Source of the DNA: an uncultured Actinomycetes bacterium
GTDB lineage: Bacteria > Actinomycetota > Acidimicrobiia > Acidimicrobiales > Ilumatobacteraceae
Direction of reading: 5' to 3'
Assembly: GCA_937927625.1 (NCBI GenBank)
Contig: CALBSD010000058.1
Span: forward strand, 4,385 to 68,384
Length of the DNA stretch: 64,000 nucleotides
A program made the position numbers and the translations under genes. Positions 28,571 to 37,331 of the stretch are shown here, piece after piece (the stretch's first letter is position 1; each line of letters begins with the position of its first letter). The notes below the pieces were generated by a model. It was not told the origin of the DNA and searched no databases. It saw nothing but the letters and a program-made list of their open reading frames with translations.

Positions 28571-30010
28571 GTGAGCGCTGCAATTGACACTCTTCCTGAG
28601 GTTTCGTCAGTGTTGGAGGGTTCAGCTGCTGCTCGTGCCGGGGTACTAGTGGGCGACAAGGTCGCTCTAGTTAATGGGGTCGTTCCGCGAGACATTCTTG
28701 AATGGCACCGCATGGTGGATTCCGATTTTGTGGATCTTCAGATTGAGCGTGGTCGCGATTCTCTCGATCTTGTCGTCGAGCGAATGCCAGGAGAACCTTT
28801 TGGAGTCACCATAAATAGTGCGGTGTTTGACCGCATTCATACCTGTGACAACCACTGCGAGTTCTGCTTCATCTATCAATTGCCAAAGGGCATGCGCCGA
28901 AGCCTCTATCTCAAAGATGATGACTATCGCCTGAGCTTTCTTTTTGGAAACTTCACCACGCTGACGCGTTTTACAGAAGCTGACTTAGAGCGTGTCGTTG
29001 AGGAAAAGCTTTCTCCCTTGTACGTGAGCATTCATGCTGTTGACCCTCATGTTCGTTCCGACATGTTGCGAAATGATCGTGGTGGGTTCAGTCTTCGTTG
29101 GGTTCGATTGATGCTTGACCATGGCATTGACATTCGTGCGCAAATTGTTCTTTGTCCTGGTGTGAACGATGGCGACGTTCTTGAATCAACTCTGAGTGGA
29201 CTGTTAGAGCAATTCCCCGAATTGGATTCCATTGCCATCGTGCCGTTAGGTCTCTCGCGATTCAATACTGAGTCACGCATGCGCTTCCAGACGTCGCAAG
29301 AGGCTTCGGCAGTGATTGATCTGGTGGAGCAATGGCAAGTGCGATTCGCAAGTGTGCTTCAGCGTCAGCCAATTCACCTTGCAGATGAGTTCTATCTCGT
29401 CGCACAACGTGAAGTTCCTTCTGCTTCTCACTACGGCGAATATCCGATGTTGGAAGACGGCGTGGGGTTGGTTCGATCGTTCATCGAGTCCTTCATGGGA
29501 AATGGCCCGGAGGTGGAGGGCAAACATGAAGGGTTCTTTGCATCCGTTGATCACGCCTCGCCGACGGACTACGTGAGACCCGTCAACCCCGCGATGGAAA
29601 CATCTTTGAGGGTTGCCAAGCCGGTCTCTGTACAGCTCACGGCTCGGACTCGATCGAAGAAGACTCCCGCCATCGTCTCGGGACCCTATGGAGCATCGAT
29701 GTTCCGAATGTTGTTCTCAGAGACAGGATTTGATGAATTTCCCGTCGTTGAAGTCCCAAATTCACATTTTGGCGGCAATACAGGTGTGGCAGGTTTGATG
29801 ACATTTGCTGACATTCAGGGTGCGCTTCGGGCTCATGGGCGCGAGAATGTCTATCTATTGCCTGATGTGTGTCTGAATGACGGTGTCTTTCTGGACGGGG
29901 CCACAGTGGGCGATCTGTCGAAGGAGTTCGACATTGAGGTGATTGCCACTAGTGGCACCGCTTTGCGCCAACGGCTTGATGCCGCAAGAAAAGAGAACAG
30001 TCGTGACTGA
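28571..30010 (+). CDS. PDZ/radical-SAM DUF512 protein
   Basis: A 479-residue protein with an N-terminal PDZ-like region (about 10-70, GSAAARAGVLVGDKV), a radical-SAM-like CX3CX2C cysteine cluster in CDNHCEFCFIYQL around residue 94, then the DUF512 domain. This architecture is conserved in many anaerobes and actinobacteria, and its reaction is unknown. The GTG start at 28571 follows the ispH divergent region. The 3' end overlaps der by 8 bases, hinting at a ribosome- or translation-related role. That hint is inference. Confidence 0.85.
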   Translation: MSAAIDTLPEVSSVLEGSAAARAGVLVGDKVALVNGVVPRDILEWHRMVDSDFVDLQIERGRDSLDLVVERMPGEPFGVTINSAVFDRIHTCDNHCEFCFIYQLPKGMRRSLYLKDDDYRLSFLFGNFTTLTRFTEADLERVVEEKLSPLYVSIHAVDPHVRSDMLRNDRGGFSLRWVRLMLDHGIDIRAQIVLCPGVNDGDVLESTLSGLLEQFPELDSIAIVPLGLSRFNTESRMRFQTSQEASAVIDLVEQWQVRFASVLQRQPIHLADEFYLVAQREVPSASHYGEYPMLEDGVGLVRSFIESFMGNGPEVEGKHEGFFASVDHASPTDYVRPVNPAMETSLRVAKPVSVQLTARTRSKKTPAIVSGPYGASMFRMLFSETGFDEFPVVEVPNSHFGGNTGVAGLMTFADIQGALRAHGRENVYLLPDVCLNDGVFLDGATVGDLSKEFDIEVIATSGTALRQRLDAARKENSRD

Positions 30011-31331
30011 CATTGACGAGACAATTGAATTCCCCACAGTGGTGATTGTCGGACGTCCCAACGTTGGCAAGAGCACATGGTTCAACCGCGTGATTGGTGA
30101 ACGTGCCGCAATTGTTGAAGACCGCCCGGGCGTCACACGTGACCGCCATCGTCGTCTTGCGTCGTGGCTGGGTATTGAGTTCTGGATCGTCGATACCGGC
30201 GGTTGGATGCCTCACGGTTCTGAATTGGATGACAAGGTCAGCCGTCAGGTGGAAGAAGCAGTTCGTGATGCGAATCTCGTCATTTACATGGTGGACGCAT
30301 CTGTCGGCGTAACTGACGAAGATGAACTGATTGCAGCATGGTTGCGTCGTAGCAAAGTTGAAGTTCTCCTCGTTGCCAACAAAGCCGACAATGAACGTCG
30401 CGAAGCAGAGCGTTGGGAATTTATGTCCCTCGGACTTGGCGAGCCATTCACAGTATCAGCGCTTCATGGTCGTCGCTCTGGTGACTTCTTGGATGAAGTT
30501 GTTGCACGTATTCCCCGTGTTGAACGTCCTGAAGAAAAAGTCGAACCAGTAGGCGCAGACGGCATCCCACGAGTGGCGCTCGTTGGCCGACCAAACGTTG
30601 GCAAGAGCACATTGTTCAATCGCCTTGTGGGTGAAGAGCGTTCCATCGTTCATGACATGCCCGGCACCACGCGCGATGCGATTGACACTTTGGTGGAGAC
30701 CGAAGACGGTCCACTCGTGTTTATCGATACGGCAGGTATGCGTAAGCGCAGCAAGGTGGATGACTCTGCGGAGTACTACTCATTGGTTCGTGCACTTCGC
30801 GCCATCGATGAGGCTGACGTTGCGATGTTGATTATCGATGCGACAGTGGGTGTCACTAGCCAGGATCAACGTCTTGCAGAGCGTGTTGACGTAGCGGGTT
30901 GCCCAATTCTCATCGTGATGAATAAGTGGGAACTTCTTGATTCGGAAGCTCGTCGCAAGGTCGAAGCTGATCTTGCACGCATGCTGTACTTCATTGACGA
31001 TGCACCAGTGTTGAAGATTTCTGCATTGACCGGCAAGGGAGTTCACAAACTTCGTCCAGTCTTGCAAGATGCGATTGATCAGTATCATCGCAAGATTCCT
31101 ACACGAGATGTGAACCGCATCATTGCGGAAGCACAGGCAAAGCAGCCAGCTGCAGGTGGCGCAAAAGTCATGTTCGCAGTGCAGGGTGCAGCGAACCCTC
31201 CAACGTTCACCTTGTTTGTGAATCGCGATCTGCCGCAGCCATACATGCGCTATCTCGAACGTTCTATTCGTGAAGCGTTTGATTTCGGCTCAACACCGCT
31301 CAAGTTGCGAGTGCGTCGAAAGGGCGATTAG
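30003..31331 (+). CDS. der: Ribosome-associated GTPase Der (EngA)
   Basis: Tandem GTPase needed for 50S subunit maturation. Two G domains are visible, each with GRPNVGKST (near residues 18 and 190) and its own DxxG (DTGGW, DTAGM), plus a C-terminal KH-like domain ending in LKLRVRRKGD. The frame is open to 29943 inside the DUF512 gene. I chose the GTG at 30003, which overlaps that gene's stop by 8 bases and gives 442 residues, the normal length. An ATG at 29979 is the alternative. Confidence 0.95.
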   Translation: MTDIDETIEFPTVVIVGRPNVGKSTWFNRVIGERAAIVEDRPGVTRDRHRRLASWLGIEFWIVDTGGWMPHGSELDDKVSRQVEEAVRDANLVIYMVDASVGVTDEDELIAAWLRRSKVEVLLVANKADNERREAERWEFMSLGLGEPFTVSALHGRRSGDFLDEVVARIPRVERPEEKVEPVGADGIPRVALVGRPNVGKSTLFNRLVGEERSIVHDMPGTTRDAIDTLVETEDGPLVFIDTAGMRKRSKVDDSAEYYSLVRALRAIDEADVAMLIIDATVGVTSQDQRLAERVDVAGCPILIVMNKWELLDSEARRKVEADLARMLYFIDDAPVLKISALTGKGVHKLRPVLQDAIDQYHRKIPTRDVNRIIAEAQAKQPAAGGAKVMFAVQGAANPPTFTLFVNRDLPQPYMRYLERSIREAFDFGSTPLKLRVRRKGD

Positions 31332-31333
31332 CC

Positions 31334-31576
31334 ATGCCATGGTGTGAGCCATGCGCGAGATATCTCGCTCCCTCTGCAATGACAGAGGAAGGGAAGTGCC
31401 CTGATTGCGGTTTTCAGATGCAAGCCCCCACGGTGTCAGGGCGAGTCACTGCTGACGAACTAGATCTCAAGAAGCTCGCAGGCCTTGATGGGGAGAAGAC
31501 CCCATGGCATTTCAAACTTCTTGTATCTCTATTGTGCTTGTATCTCGGCTGGCGCATCGTTTCTTTGTTCCTCTAG
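31334..31576 (+). CDS. Small zinc-ribbon membrane protein
   Basis: An 80-residue protein with a two-CxxC zinc ribbon at the N-terminus (C4, C7, C22, C25), a short linker, and one hydrophobic helix at about 60-79 ending the chain. The start is 2 bases after der, suggesting co-transcription. Similar small actinobacterial proteins are annotated only as hypothetical. The likely topology is a cytoplasmic ribbon tethered to the membrane. Function unknown. Confidence 0.65.
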   Translation: MPWCEPCARYLAPSAMTEEGKCPDCGFQMQAPTVSGRVTADELDLKKLAGLDGEKTPWHFKLLVSLLCLYLGWRIVSLFL

Positions 31577-31613
31577 GGACTCTGCGGTCGCGCCGATAGA
31601 GTTGATAACCATT

Positions 31614-31691
31614 CGGGCTGTAGCGCAGCTTGGTTAGCGCGCTTGTCTGGGGGACAAGAGGTCGTGGGTTCAAATCCCGCCAGCCCGACCA
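31614..31691 (+). tRNA. tRNA-Pro (GGG)
   Basis: A complete cloverleaf: acceptor CGGGCTG pairs with CAGCCCG (31681-31687), followed by discriminator A and an encoded CCA. The anticodon stem CTTGT/ACAAG encloses the loop CTGGGGG with anticodon GGG at 31649-31651, reading CCC (and CCU) proline codons. The T arm has GTGGGTTCAAATCCCGC. It lies between the small zinc-ribbon gene and an SDR gene. Confidence 0.97.
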
Positions 31692-31721
31692 ATAGACCTT
31701 GTGTCGATTTAGGGGGCCACC

Positions 31722-32438
31722 ATGAATATCGAAGGTGCAGTAGTACTCGTCACTGGCGCAAACAGGGGATTGGGCGCAGAGTATGTGCGCCAACTTCTCG
31801 ATAAAGGTGCCGCAAAGGTGTATGCCGGAGCGCGAAATCCAGAATCCGTAAAGACGCCAGGTGCCATTCCCGTCAAGTTGGACGTGACGAGTGCAGCGGA
31901 TATTCAAGCAGCCGTTGATCAGTGTGGTGATCTCACCCTGTTGATTAATAATGCTGGCGTCGTCATCGGTTCCCGAATTTTTGCTGACAGTTCATTGGAA
32001 AATGCCAAGTCTGAGTTTGAGACGAATGTGTGGGGTCCATTCAATTTGTCGAAGGCCTTCGCCCCAGTGTTGGCTGCAAACGGTGGCGGCGCGATTGTCA
32101 ACGTGTTGTCGGCAGTGTCGTGGATGTCCATTAAAGAGGTCGCGACATACGCCATGTCCAAGTCGGCCGCTTGGTCGTTCACGAACGCGCTGCGTCTAGA
32201 GCTTGCACGTCAAGGAACTCTTGTCGTCGCCGTACATCCTGCCTTCATTGATACCGATATGGCGGCAGGTGTGGATATGCCTAAGACATCGCCACAGCAA
32301 GTAGTTGAACGAACACTTGAAGGTGTCGTTGCGGGAAAGCCCGAAGTTCTTGCCGATGACACTTCTGCGTTTGTGAAGAACAGCTTGCCCAAGCACATCG
32401 AAACGTTCTATCCGAAGGTTGCCGGAACTCGACAATAG
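31722..32438 (+). CDS. Short-chain dehydrogenase/reductase
   Basis: A 238-residue SDR oxidoreductase with cofactor motif VTGANRGLGAEYV, NNAGV, a catalytic Ser in NVLSAVSWMS, and YAMSKSA (Tyr, Lys). It is close to the group of SDRs of unknown substrate found near tRNA genes in actinobacteria. The ATG is preceded by AGGGGG. There are no clear pathway neighbours; the tRNA upstream and the SRAP gene downstream are unrelated. Confidence 0.85.
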   Translation: MNIEGAVVLVTGANRGLGAEYVRQLLDKGAAKVYAGARNPESVKTPGAIPVKLDVTSAADIQAAVDQCGDLTLLINNAGVVIGSRIFADSSLENAKSEFETNVWGPFNLSKAFAPVLAANGGGAIVNVLSAVSWMSIKEVATYAMSKSAAWSFTNALRLELARQGTLVVAVHPAFIDTDMAAGVDMPKTSPQQVVERTLEGVVAGKPEVLADDTSAFVKNSLPKHIETFYPKVAGTRQ

Positions 32439-32474
32439 TTTTGTCGCTGCTGCGAAGGTGTTGGTTTCGTAAAT

Positions 32475-33194
32475 ATGTGCGGTCGTTTTGTCGGAAACTT
32501 CAATTCTCAAGAGCTCGCTGATGAAATTGGCGAAGCCGTCGATGCGTTTGGGCTCACTCTTCGCGTTCCCGAATTCGATGGACCTTTGTTGCAGAACTTC
32601 AATGTTGCGCCAACCCATGTTGTTCCCATCCTTCGCGTCATTGGCTCTGAAGTCGTTGTGGATGTCATGCGATGGGGCCTAATTCCCATTTGGTCTAAAG
32701 ACCCGAACATTGGCGCCAAGATGATCAATGCTCGATCAGAAACCATTACGGAGAAGCCTTCATTTAAAGGACTGGTGCCGGGACATCGTTGCATCATTCC
32801 AATGAATGGTTTCTATGAATGGAATCGCGAAAACCCCAAGGCAAAGGTTCCGTACTTTGTGACTCGCCAAGACGGGCACATGATGTTGGGCGCTGGTATT
32901 TGGACTGACTCGCCAATCGTTGACGAAGCAAGAACCTTCTCGCTCATTACTCGCGACAGTGTTGAGGACTTGGCGGCGGTTCATGATCGCAGTCCAGTTG
33001 AGTTCACCGCTGAAGATGCTGTTGAGTGGATGTCTGCGACTCAGGCTCCACTTGAATTGTTTGCACCAGAAAATCAGCCGCGATTCAAGACATTGAAGGT
33101 GTCGACGCGCGTGAATGCCGTACGTAACAATGATTCAGGATTAATTGAAGAAGACCTCTCTGAAGATGATTCAGGCGAGCTGCGACTCTTTTAA
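32475..33194 (+). CDS. SRAP/YedK-HMCES family abasic-site processing protein
   Basis: A 239-residue SOS-response-associated peptidase-fold protein, which forms a stable thiazolidine crosslink with abasic sites in single-stranded DNA to protect them. The invariant Cys2 follows the initiator Met (MCGRFVGN), fixing the start. Other family residues are in MINARSET (Asn), NGFYEW (Glu) and VHDRSPV (His). Its stop overlaps the stop of the convergent HIT gene. No LexA box was recognised upstream. Confidence 0.93.
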   Translation: MCGRFVGNFNSQELADEIGEAVDAFGLTLRVPEFDGPLLQNFNVAPTHVVPILRVIGSEVVVDVMRWGLIPIWSKDPNIGAKMINARSETITEKPSFKGLVPGHRCIIPMNGFYEWNRENPKAKVPYFVTRQDGHMMLGAGIWTDSPIVDEARTFSLITRDSVEDLAAVHDRSPVEFTAEDAVEWMSATQAPLELFAPENQPRFKTLKVSTRVNAVRNNDSGLIEEDLSEDDSGELRLF

Positions 33195-33592
33195 AACTTC
33201 TGGAGAGACAACCGAATTTTCTCTGCGTTTGTTTCTAAATCTTCACGGCTGATTGAAGCGGCTGCATTTGCAAAATTGAACTGGCTGAGATTCTGTGTTG
33301 GGATCAAGTGAATGTGGCAATGGTTCACTTCGTAGCCAGCAATGATGAGACCGACGCGTTCACATGGGAAGGCGTCTTCAAGTGCCTTGCTGATGCGGTG
33401 GGAGACATTGAAGAGATGTTGCGAGAGTTCAGCGGAAAGGTCTACCCAATGGTCAACTTCTTCGATGGGAACGACCAGCAGATGGCCGTCAGCTAATGGA
33501 TTGATGGATAGAAATGCCACGCATAGTTCATCGCGATAAACGAAGGTGCCTGGAATATCTCCGTTGATGATGTGGGTAAACAATGTTGGCAT
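33191..33592 (-). CDS. HIT-family hydrolase
   Basis: A 133-residue histidine-triad protein, probably a nucleotidyl hydrolase or transferase acting on dinucleotides or AMP conjugates. The HxHxH motif is NHCHIHLIP near residue 100, with the N-terminal IINGDIPG. The frame is open to 33634, but the ATG at 33592 overlaps the stop of the SDR gene (ATGA) and matches the family N-terminus. Translation is likely coupled to the SDR. Confidence 0.9.
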   Translation of the reverse strand: MPTLFTHIINGDIPGTFVYRDELCVAFLSINPLADGHLLVVPIEEVDHWVDLSAELSQHLFNVSHRISKALEDAFPCERVGLIIAGYEVNHCHIHLIPTQNLSQFNFANAAASISREDLETNAEKIRLSLQKF

Positions 33593-34401
33593 CAGTGGTA
33601 TCCGCCTGAGACAGTGAAGACGTCGCCTGTGCAATAGCGAGATTCAGGACCGACAAGGAAACGAACCATCTCGGCAATGTCATTTGCTTCACCCATGTAT
33701 CCCTTTCCAATTCGCATGGTGATGCCTGCTTTCATCACTTCACTGAACGGTGTGAGCAACGGAGTGTCGATGTATCCGGGGCAAATGGCATTCACATTGA
33801 TGCCTAAGCCTGCGACTTCTTCGGCCACGGATTTTGTCAGCGTGATGATTGCCGCTTTGGCGACTGAGTAGTGAGGTGCACCCGATGACGGATACAGACC
33901 GAGCACGGATGACATGTTGATGATGCGTCCTGAACGCTGTGGCTGCATGTGTCGCAACGCAGCGCGGCATCCATAGAAACTGCCGTACAGATGAATTTTC
34001 AACATGCGGTCCCATGCTTCGTCACTAAGATCCAGCAGGAAATCAAGCGGTTCAAGATCGGAAATCTTGCCTTCCATACGCTTCATTGAATTCGCCATCA
34101 TGCGGTCGGTCTTGGTGGCCGCATCTGCAGGGGCGATACCAGCGTTGTTCACGAGAATGTCTAAACGTCCCAATTGGGAAACGCACGAATCAACGGCTGT
34201 ATCGAAAGCTTTTGAATCCACCACATCAAAGGGGAGCGCGATGCCCCCAACTTCATCGGCGATTGCCTGAGCGGCCGATGGATTGAGGTCGTTGACAGCA
34301 ATGATCGCGCCATCTTTGGCAAGTCGTCGTGCCGTCTCTGCCCCGAGGCCGGAGCCTGCTCCGGTGATGAATGCAACCTGATCTTGTAACGGCAATGTCA
34401 T
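33592..34401 (-). CDS. FabG-like short-chain dehydrogenase
   Basis: A 269-residue SDR, probably a 3-oxoacyl-ACP or similar reductase. It has the cofactor motif FITGAGSGLGAETARRLA, LVNNAGIAPAD, NMSSVLG (Ser) and YSVAKAAI (Tyr, Lys), and ends GDVFTVSGGYH as FabG-like enzymes do. The ATG at 34401 is preferred over a TTG two codons upstream. A region of about 40 residues between NNAG and the active site is longer than in FabG. It is divergent from pgsA. Confidence 0.87.
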   Translation of the reverse strand: MTLPLQDQVAFITGAGSGLGAETARRLAKDGAIIAVNDLNPSAAQAIADEVGGIALPFDVVDSKAFDTAVDSCVSQLGRLDILVNNAGIAPADAATKTDRMMANSMKRMEGKISDLEPLDFLLDLSDEAWDRMLKIHLYGSFYGCRAALRHMQPQRSGRIINMSSVLGLYPSSGAPHYSVAKAAIITLTKSVAEEVAGLGINVNAICPGYIDTPLLTPFSEVMKAGITMRIGKGYMGEANDIAEMVRFLVGPESRYCTGDVFTVSGGYH

Positions 34402-34457
34402 ATACAAACACTATGTCGTCACCGTGTCGACATGAACACTCGGAGTACCATCGGAAT

Positions 34458-35021
34458 GTGCGTATTCGGTCTGTCTTCACAATTCCAAACATCATCACCA
34501 TGGTGCGAATTGCGATGTTGCCCGTTTTTGTCAACTTGATTTCCGATGGTCGGGTAGTTGCTGGGTCCTGGTTCTTCGGGCTACTTGCATTCACCGATTG
34601 GATTGATGGCTACATCGCCCGACGTTTTAACCAAGTCAGCGAATTTGGAAAAATTCTTGATCCGGTGGCCGATCGCTTGATCTTCTTTGTGGGCATCGGC
34701 ACCGTGATGTATTTCCATCACTTTCCCGTCTGGCTGGGCGTCGTCATTTTGGTGCGCGAGATTTCCATCGCATTGTTGATGGTGGGTGCCACGGCCTTGG
34801 GCATGGAACGCTTTCCAGTTACCGCAATGGGCAAGAAGGCGGCCTTCGGATTGATGTGTGCGGTTCCGTGGATCACGCTTGGTTCGGTCGGAGGATTCTG
34901 GAGGCCAATGTTTTATGTGGGCTGGCTGGCAGCGATTCCGGCCGTGGCATTCTCGTATGTGTCTTTTGCTCAATATCTGCCCACGGTGAAAGCCAACATG
35001 GCATCAGGCCGTAGGGGCTAG
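34458..35021 (+). CDS. pgsA: CDP-diacylglycerol-glycerol-3-phosphate 3-phosphatidyltransferase
   Basis: Integral membrane enzyme making phosphatidylglycerol phosphate. The CDP-alcohol phosphotransferase motif DGYIARR...G...DPVAD is complete around residues 45-70, and several hydrophobic helices follow. The frame extends to 34371, overlapping the divergent SDR start. I chose the GTG at 34458, preceded by GGAG at 34442-34445, which gives a family-typical 187 residues; ATGs at 34413 and 34395 are alternatives. A pgsA-type gene also precedes gcvH/garA in mycobacteria. Confidence 0.88.
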   Translation: MRIRSVFTIPNIITMVRIAMLPVFVNLISDGRVVAGSWFFGLLAFTDWIDGYIARRFNQVSEFGKILDPVADRLIFFVGIGTVMYFHHFPVWLGVVILVREISIALLMVGATALGMERFPVTAMGKKAAFGLMCAVPWITLGSVGGFWRPMFYVGWLAAIPAVAFSYVSFAQYLPTVKANMASGRRG

Positions 35022-35038
35022 CGAGTACCGTTGAGGGC

Positions 35039-35416
35039 GTGAACGTACCCTCAAATCTTCGCTACACCAAGGATCACGAGTGGGTCCTCATTAATGGATC
35101 TTCGGTGAAAGTAGGCATCACTGACTACGCGCAAGATGCACTTGGTGACATCGTTTTCATTCAGCTCCCTGATGTTGGTTCGGTCCTTGATGTGCATCAG
35201 GGTCTTGGAGAAATCGAAAGCACCAAGAGCGTGAATGATGTGTATGCGCCAGTTGCTGGAAAAGTGACTGCCGTGAACGCAGCACTCACGGATAATCCAG
35301 AACTGTTGAACAGCGATCCTTATAACGCTGGTTGGATCTGTGAGATTGAAGTTTCAGAAATTGACGAGTCTGGTCTGATGTCGGCAGAGGAGTATTCCGC
35401 ACTTATCGGTGCGTAA
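35039..35416 (+). CDS. gcvH: Glycine cleavage system H protein
   Basis: Lipoylated carrier that shuttles the aminomethyl group between the P, T and L proteins of glycine cleavage. The 125-residue protein has the lipoyl-lysine K63 in GEIESTKSVNDVYAP. It starts with GTG 17 bases after pgsA. The next gene is a zinc-ribbon FHA protein, as in mycobacteria where gcvH sits next to garA. gcvT lies about 2.4 kb downstream and gcvP faces it. Confidence 0.96.
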   Translation: MNVPSNLRYTKDHEWVLINGSSVKVGITDYAQDALGDIVFIQLPDVGSVLDVHQGLGEIESTKSVNDVYAPVAGKVTAVNAALTDNPELLNSDPYNAGWICEIEVSEIDESGLMSAEEYSALIGA

Positions 35417-35420
35417 TCCC

Positions 35421-35912
35421 ATGTCGTACGTGTTCTGCAATCGCTGCGGTCATCGCAATCCGCCCACTTCGGCTTTCTGCTCGGCATGTGGGGCTGTGCT
35501 TGATCTTGTTGACGATCGCACTATCACGCTTGCAAAGGTTGATCCGTTGATGGATGCGCCCGGAATCGAAGATGACACGAGAGTCAATTTGAACGAAATT
35601 GAACCAGGAACTGCACTCTTGGTCATCCGTGGTGGAGAAGAAGAAGGAACATATTTCGTTCTTTCATCGTCTGTGACATCAATCGGTCGTCATGCAGAGT
35701 CCGATATTGCGTTGGATGACATCACAGTGTCGCGTCGACATAGCGAAGTGCATCATTCGGCAGGAAAGTACATCGTGCAAGATGCTGGCTCGTTGAATGG
35801 AACGTATGTCAATCAACGTCGTATCGATGTGGTCGAGTTGAGGCAGGGCGATGAACTTCAGGTTGGTAAATACCGACTTGTGTTTCTTGAGAGCGCAGAG
35901 GACCTGGCGTGA
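35421..35912 (+). CDS. Zinc-ribbon FHA-domain protein, GarA-like
   Basis: A 163-residue protein with an N-terminal four-Cys zinc ribbon (C6, C9, C20, C23), a linker rich in Asp/Thr, and a forkhead-associated domain from about 60 (SIGRHAESDIALDDITVSRRHSEVH, SLNGTYVNQRRID). FHA domains bind phosphothreonine. The mycobacterial orthologue by position, GarA, controls glutamate and 2-oxoglutarate enzymes. The ETTS phospho-motif of GarA is not seen; DRTIT and DDTRV are the only comparable threonines. A GTG at 35409 inside gcvH is the other possible start. Confidence 0.85.
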   Translation: MSYVFCNRCGHRNPPTSAFCSACGAVLDLVDDRTITLAKVDPLMDAPGIEDDTRVNLNEIEPGTALLVIRGGEEEGTYFVLSSSVTSIGRHAESDIALDDITVSRRHSEVHHSAGKYIVQDAGSLNGTYVNQRRIDVVELRQGDELQVGKYRLVFLESAEDLA

Positions 35913-36742
35913 ACGAACCTGACTACCTCAGTATTGGCGAAGTACTGGCGCAACTGCTGGAAGAATTTCCCGATGTAACTATTTCCAAGATTCGTTTTCT
36001 TGAAAGTCAAGGCCTTATTGAACCAGAGCGCACGCCATCTGGTTATCGCAAGTTCACCACTTCTGAAGTGGAGCGTTTGAGGTTCATTCTTCGCGAACAA
36101 CGCTTGAATTACACCCCATTGCGTGTCATTAAGGACAAGCTCGAAGATGACACTTCTGATATCAGTAGAGACATCATGATGCCCAGCGAATATGTCGCTT
36201 CCAGTGGTCATCCTGCAACAAGAACATCTGTGCCACGTCCACGAGACACTCCTTCAAATGTTCAGTTGATTCCGACTGCTGTGCCTGAGCAAGATCCGAT
36301 TGTTCCTGAATCTGTTTTGCGAGAACAGCGCCGACATGCGCTGGATCACGTTGACAAAACGGAATCAATTCCACGGGATCAGTTACTGCAACAGTTTCAT
36401 ATTGATGCAGCATTTCTGAAAGAACTTGAGTCGGCGGGTCTGGTCAGTGGACACGAAGTGGGGGACACGATGTTCTTTGATTCTTCGTCCATTGCCATTG
36501 CAAAGGCTGCAGCTCGTTTTCAGGAGTTGGGGATCGATACTCGTCACCTGCGTGCGTGGAAATCTGCGGCAGACCGTGAAGTGAGTTTGTTTGAACAGCG
36601 CATTCTTCCGTATTTGCGTCAACGAAATCCTGTCGCTCGGGATGAGGCACTACGCATGCTTGCTGAATTCATGGAACTCGGTGGGGAATTGCGCACGGCA
36701 CTTATTCAGCGCGACATCATTCGTTTGACTGAGCAACGTTAG
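35909..36742 (+). CDS. MerR-family regulator
   Basis: A 277-residue DNA-binding protein with an N-terminal MerR-type helix-turn-helix (IGEVLAQLLEEFPDVTISKIRFLESQGLIEPERTPSGYRKF-like region, about 5-45) and a longer C-terminal part with a second helical domain (about 150-270). The GTG overlaps the FHA gene stop by 4 bases. It corresponds by position to Rv1828 of mycobacteria. No metal or drug ligand residues are recognisable, so the effector is unknown. Confidence 0.85.
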   Translation: MNEPDYLSIGEVLAQLLEEFPDVTISKIRFLESQGLIEPERTPSGYRKFTTSEVERLRFILREQRLNYTPLRVIKDKLEDDTSDISRDIMMPSEYVASSGHPATRTSVPRPRDTPSNVQLIPTAVPEQDPIVPESVLREQRRHALDHVDKTESIPRDQLLQQFHIDAAFLKELESAGLVSGHEVGDTMFFDSSSIAIAKAAARFQELGIDTRHLRAWKSAADREVSLFEQRILPYLRQRNPVARDEALRMLAEFMELGGELRTALIQRDIIRLTEQR

Positions 36743-36744
36743 TA

Positions 36745-37233
36745 ATGAAGCCATTGTCAGTACGTGGTGTGCGAATTGACCGCATGGCCGGTACACCTGT
36801 TGTGACTCTTCGTGAAGAAGACACGCCACGTCGCCAATTCGAAATTTTTATTGGTGCCCCTGAAGCCGCAGCGATTAAGACAGCACTAGAAGGTGAGAAG
36901 ACACCTCGTCCATTGACTCATGAGTTGCTAATCAATGCGCTTGAACAATTGACCTTCGATGTCGACCACGTCGTTCTGACGCACGTCAGTGCCGGCACAT
37001 ATTTTGCGGAGTTGGTGATCGTCGGGGAGCACGGGGACCAGACACGTGTGTCGGCTCGGCCGTCTGACGCGATTGCAATCGCACTTCGGGCATCATGTCC
37101 CGTGTACGCAAGCGAGGCATTGCTGGAAATGGTGGGTGAGGTCGTCGAAGAGGACGATTCAGTGCCAAATGATGAGATTTTGGATGAATTCCGTGACTTC
37201 ATTGAAAATATCTCCCCAGAAGATTTCGAATAA
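36745..37233 (+). CDS. Bifunctional nuclease (DUF151) family protein
   Basis: A 162-residue DUF151 protein, a family with reported DNase/RNase activity. The fold signature is visible in RQFEIFIGAPEAAAIKTALEG and in the conserved ARPSDAIAIALRASCPVYASEALLE. It starts 2 bases after the MerR gene and matches Rv1829 in conserved order. Its role beside glycine cleavage genes is unknown. The C-terminus is strongly acidic. Confidence 0.87.
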   Translation: MKPLSVRGVRIDRMAGTPVVTLREEDTPRRQFEIFIGAPEAAAIKTALEGEKTPRPLTHELLINALEQLTFDVDHVVLTHVSAGTYFAELVIVGEHGDQTRVSARPSDAIAIALRASCPVYASEALLEMVGEVVEEDDSVPNDEILDEFRDFIENISPEDFE

Positions 37234-37240
37234 TCACCCC

Positions 37241-37270
37241 TTGACGATTCCGTCTCTGCACCCCTAGCGT
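37241..37270 (+). promoter_or_regulatory. Possible promoter of the second merR-gcvT unit
   Basis: TTGACG (37241-37246) and TAGCGT (37265-37270) are 18 bases apart in the 98-base gap before the second merR gene. The -35 is good and the -10 weak. The gap is the longest inside this forward block, so an internal promoter here is plausible. The call is by eye only. Confidence 0.35.
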
Positions 37271-37331
37271 CTTACACCCGCGTAGTTACCGACTTGTCGT
37301 CGAGCTCGCGCCAGAAGAACGGGACAGATTT

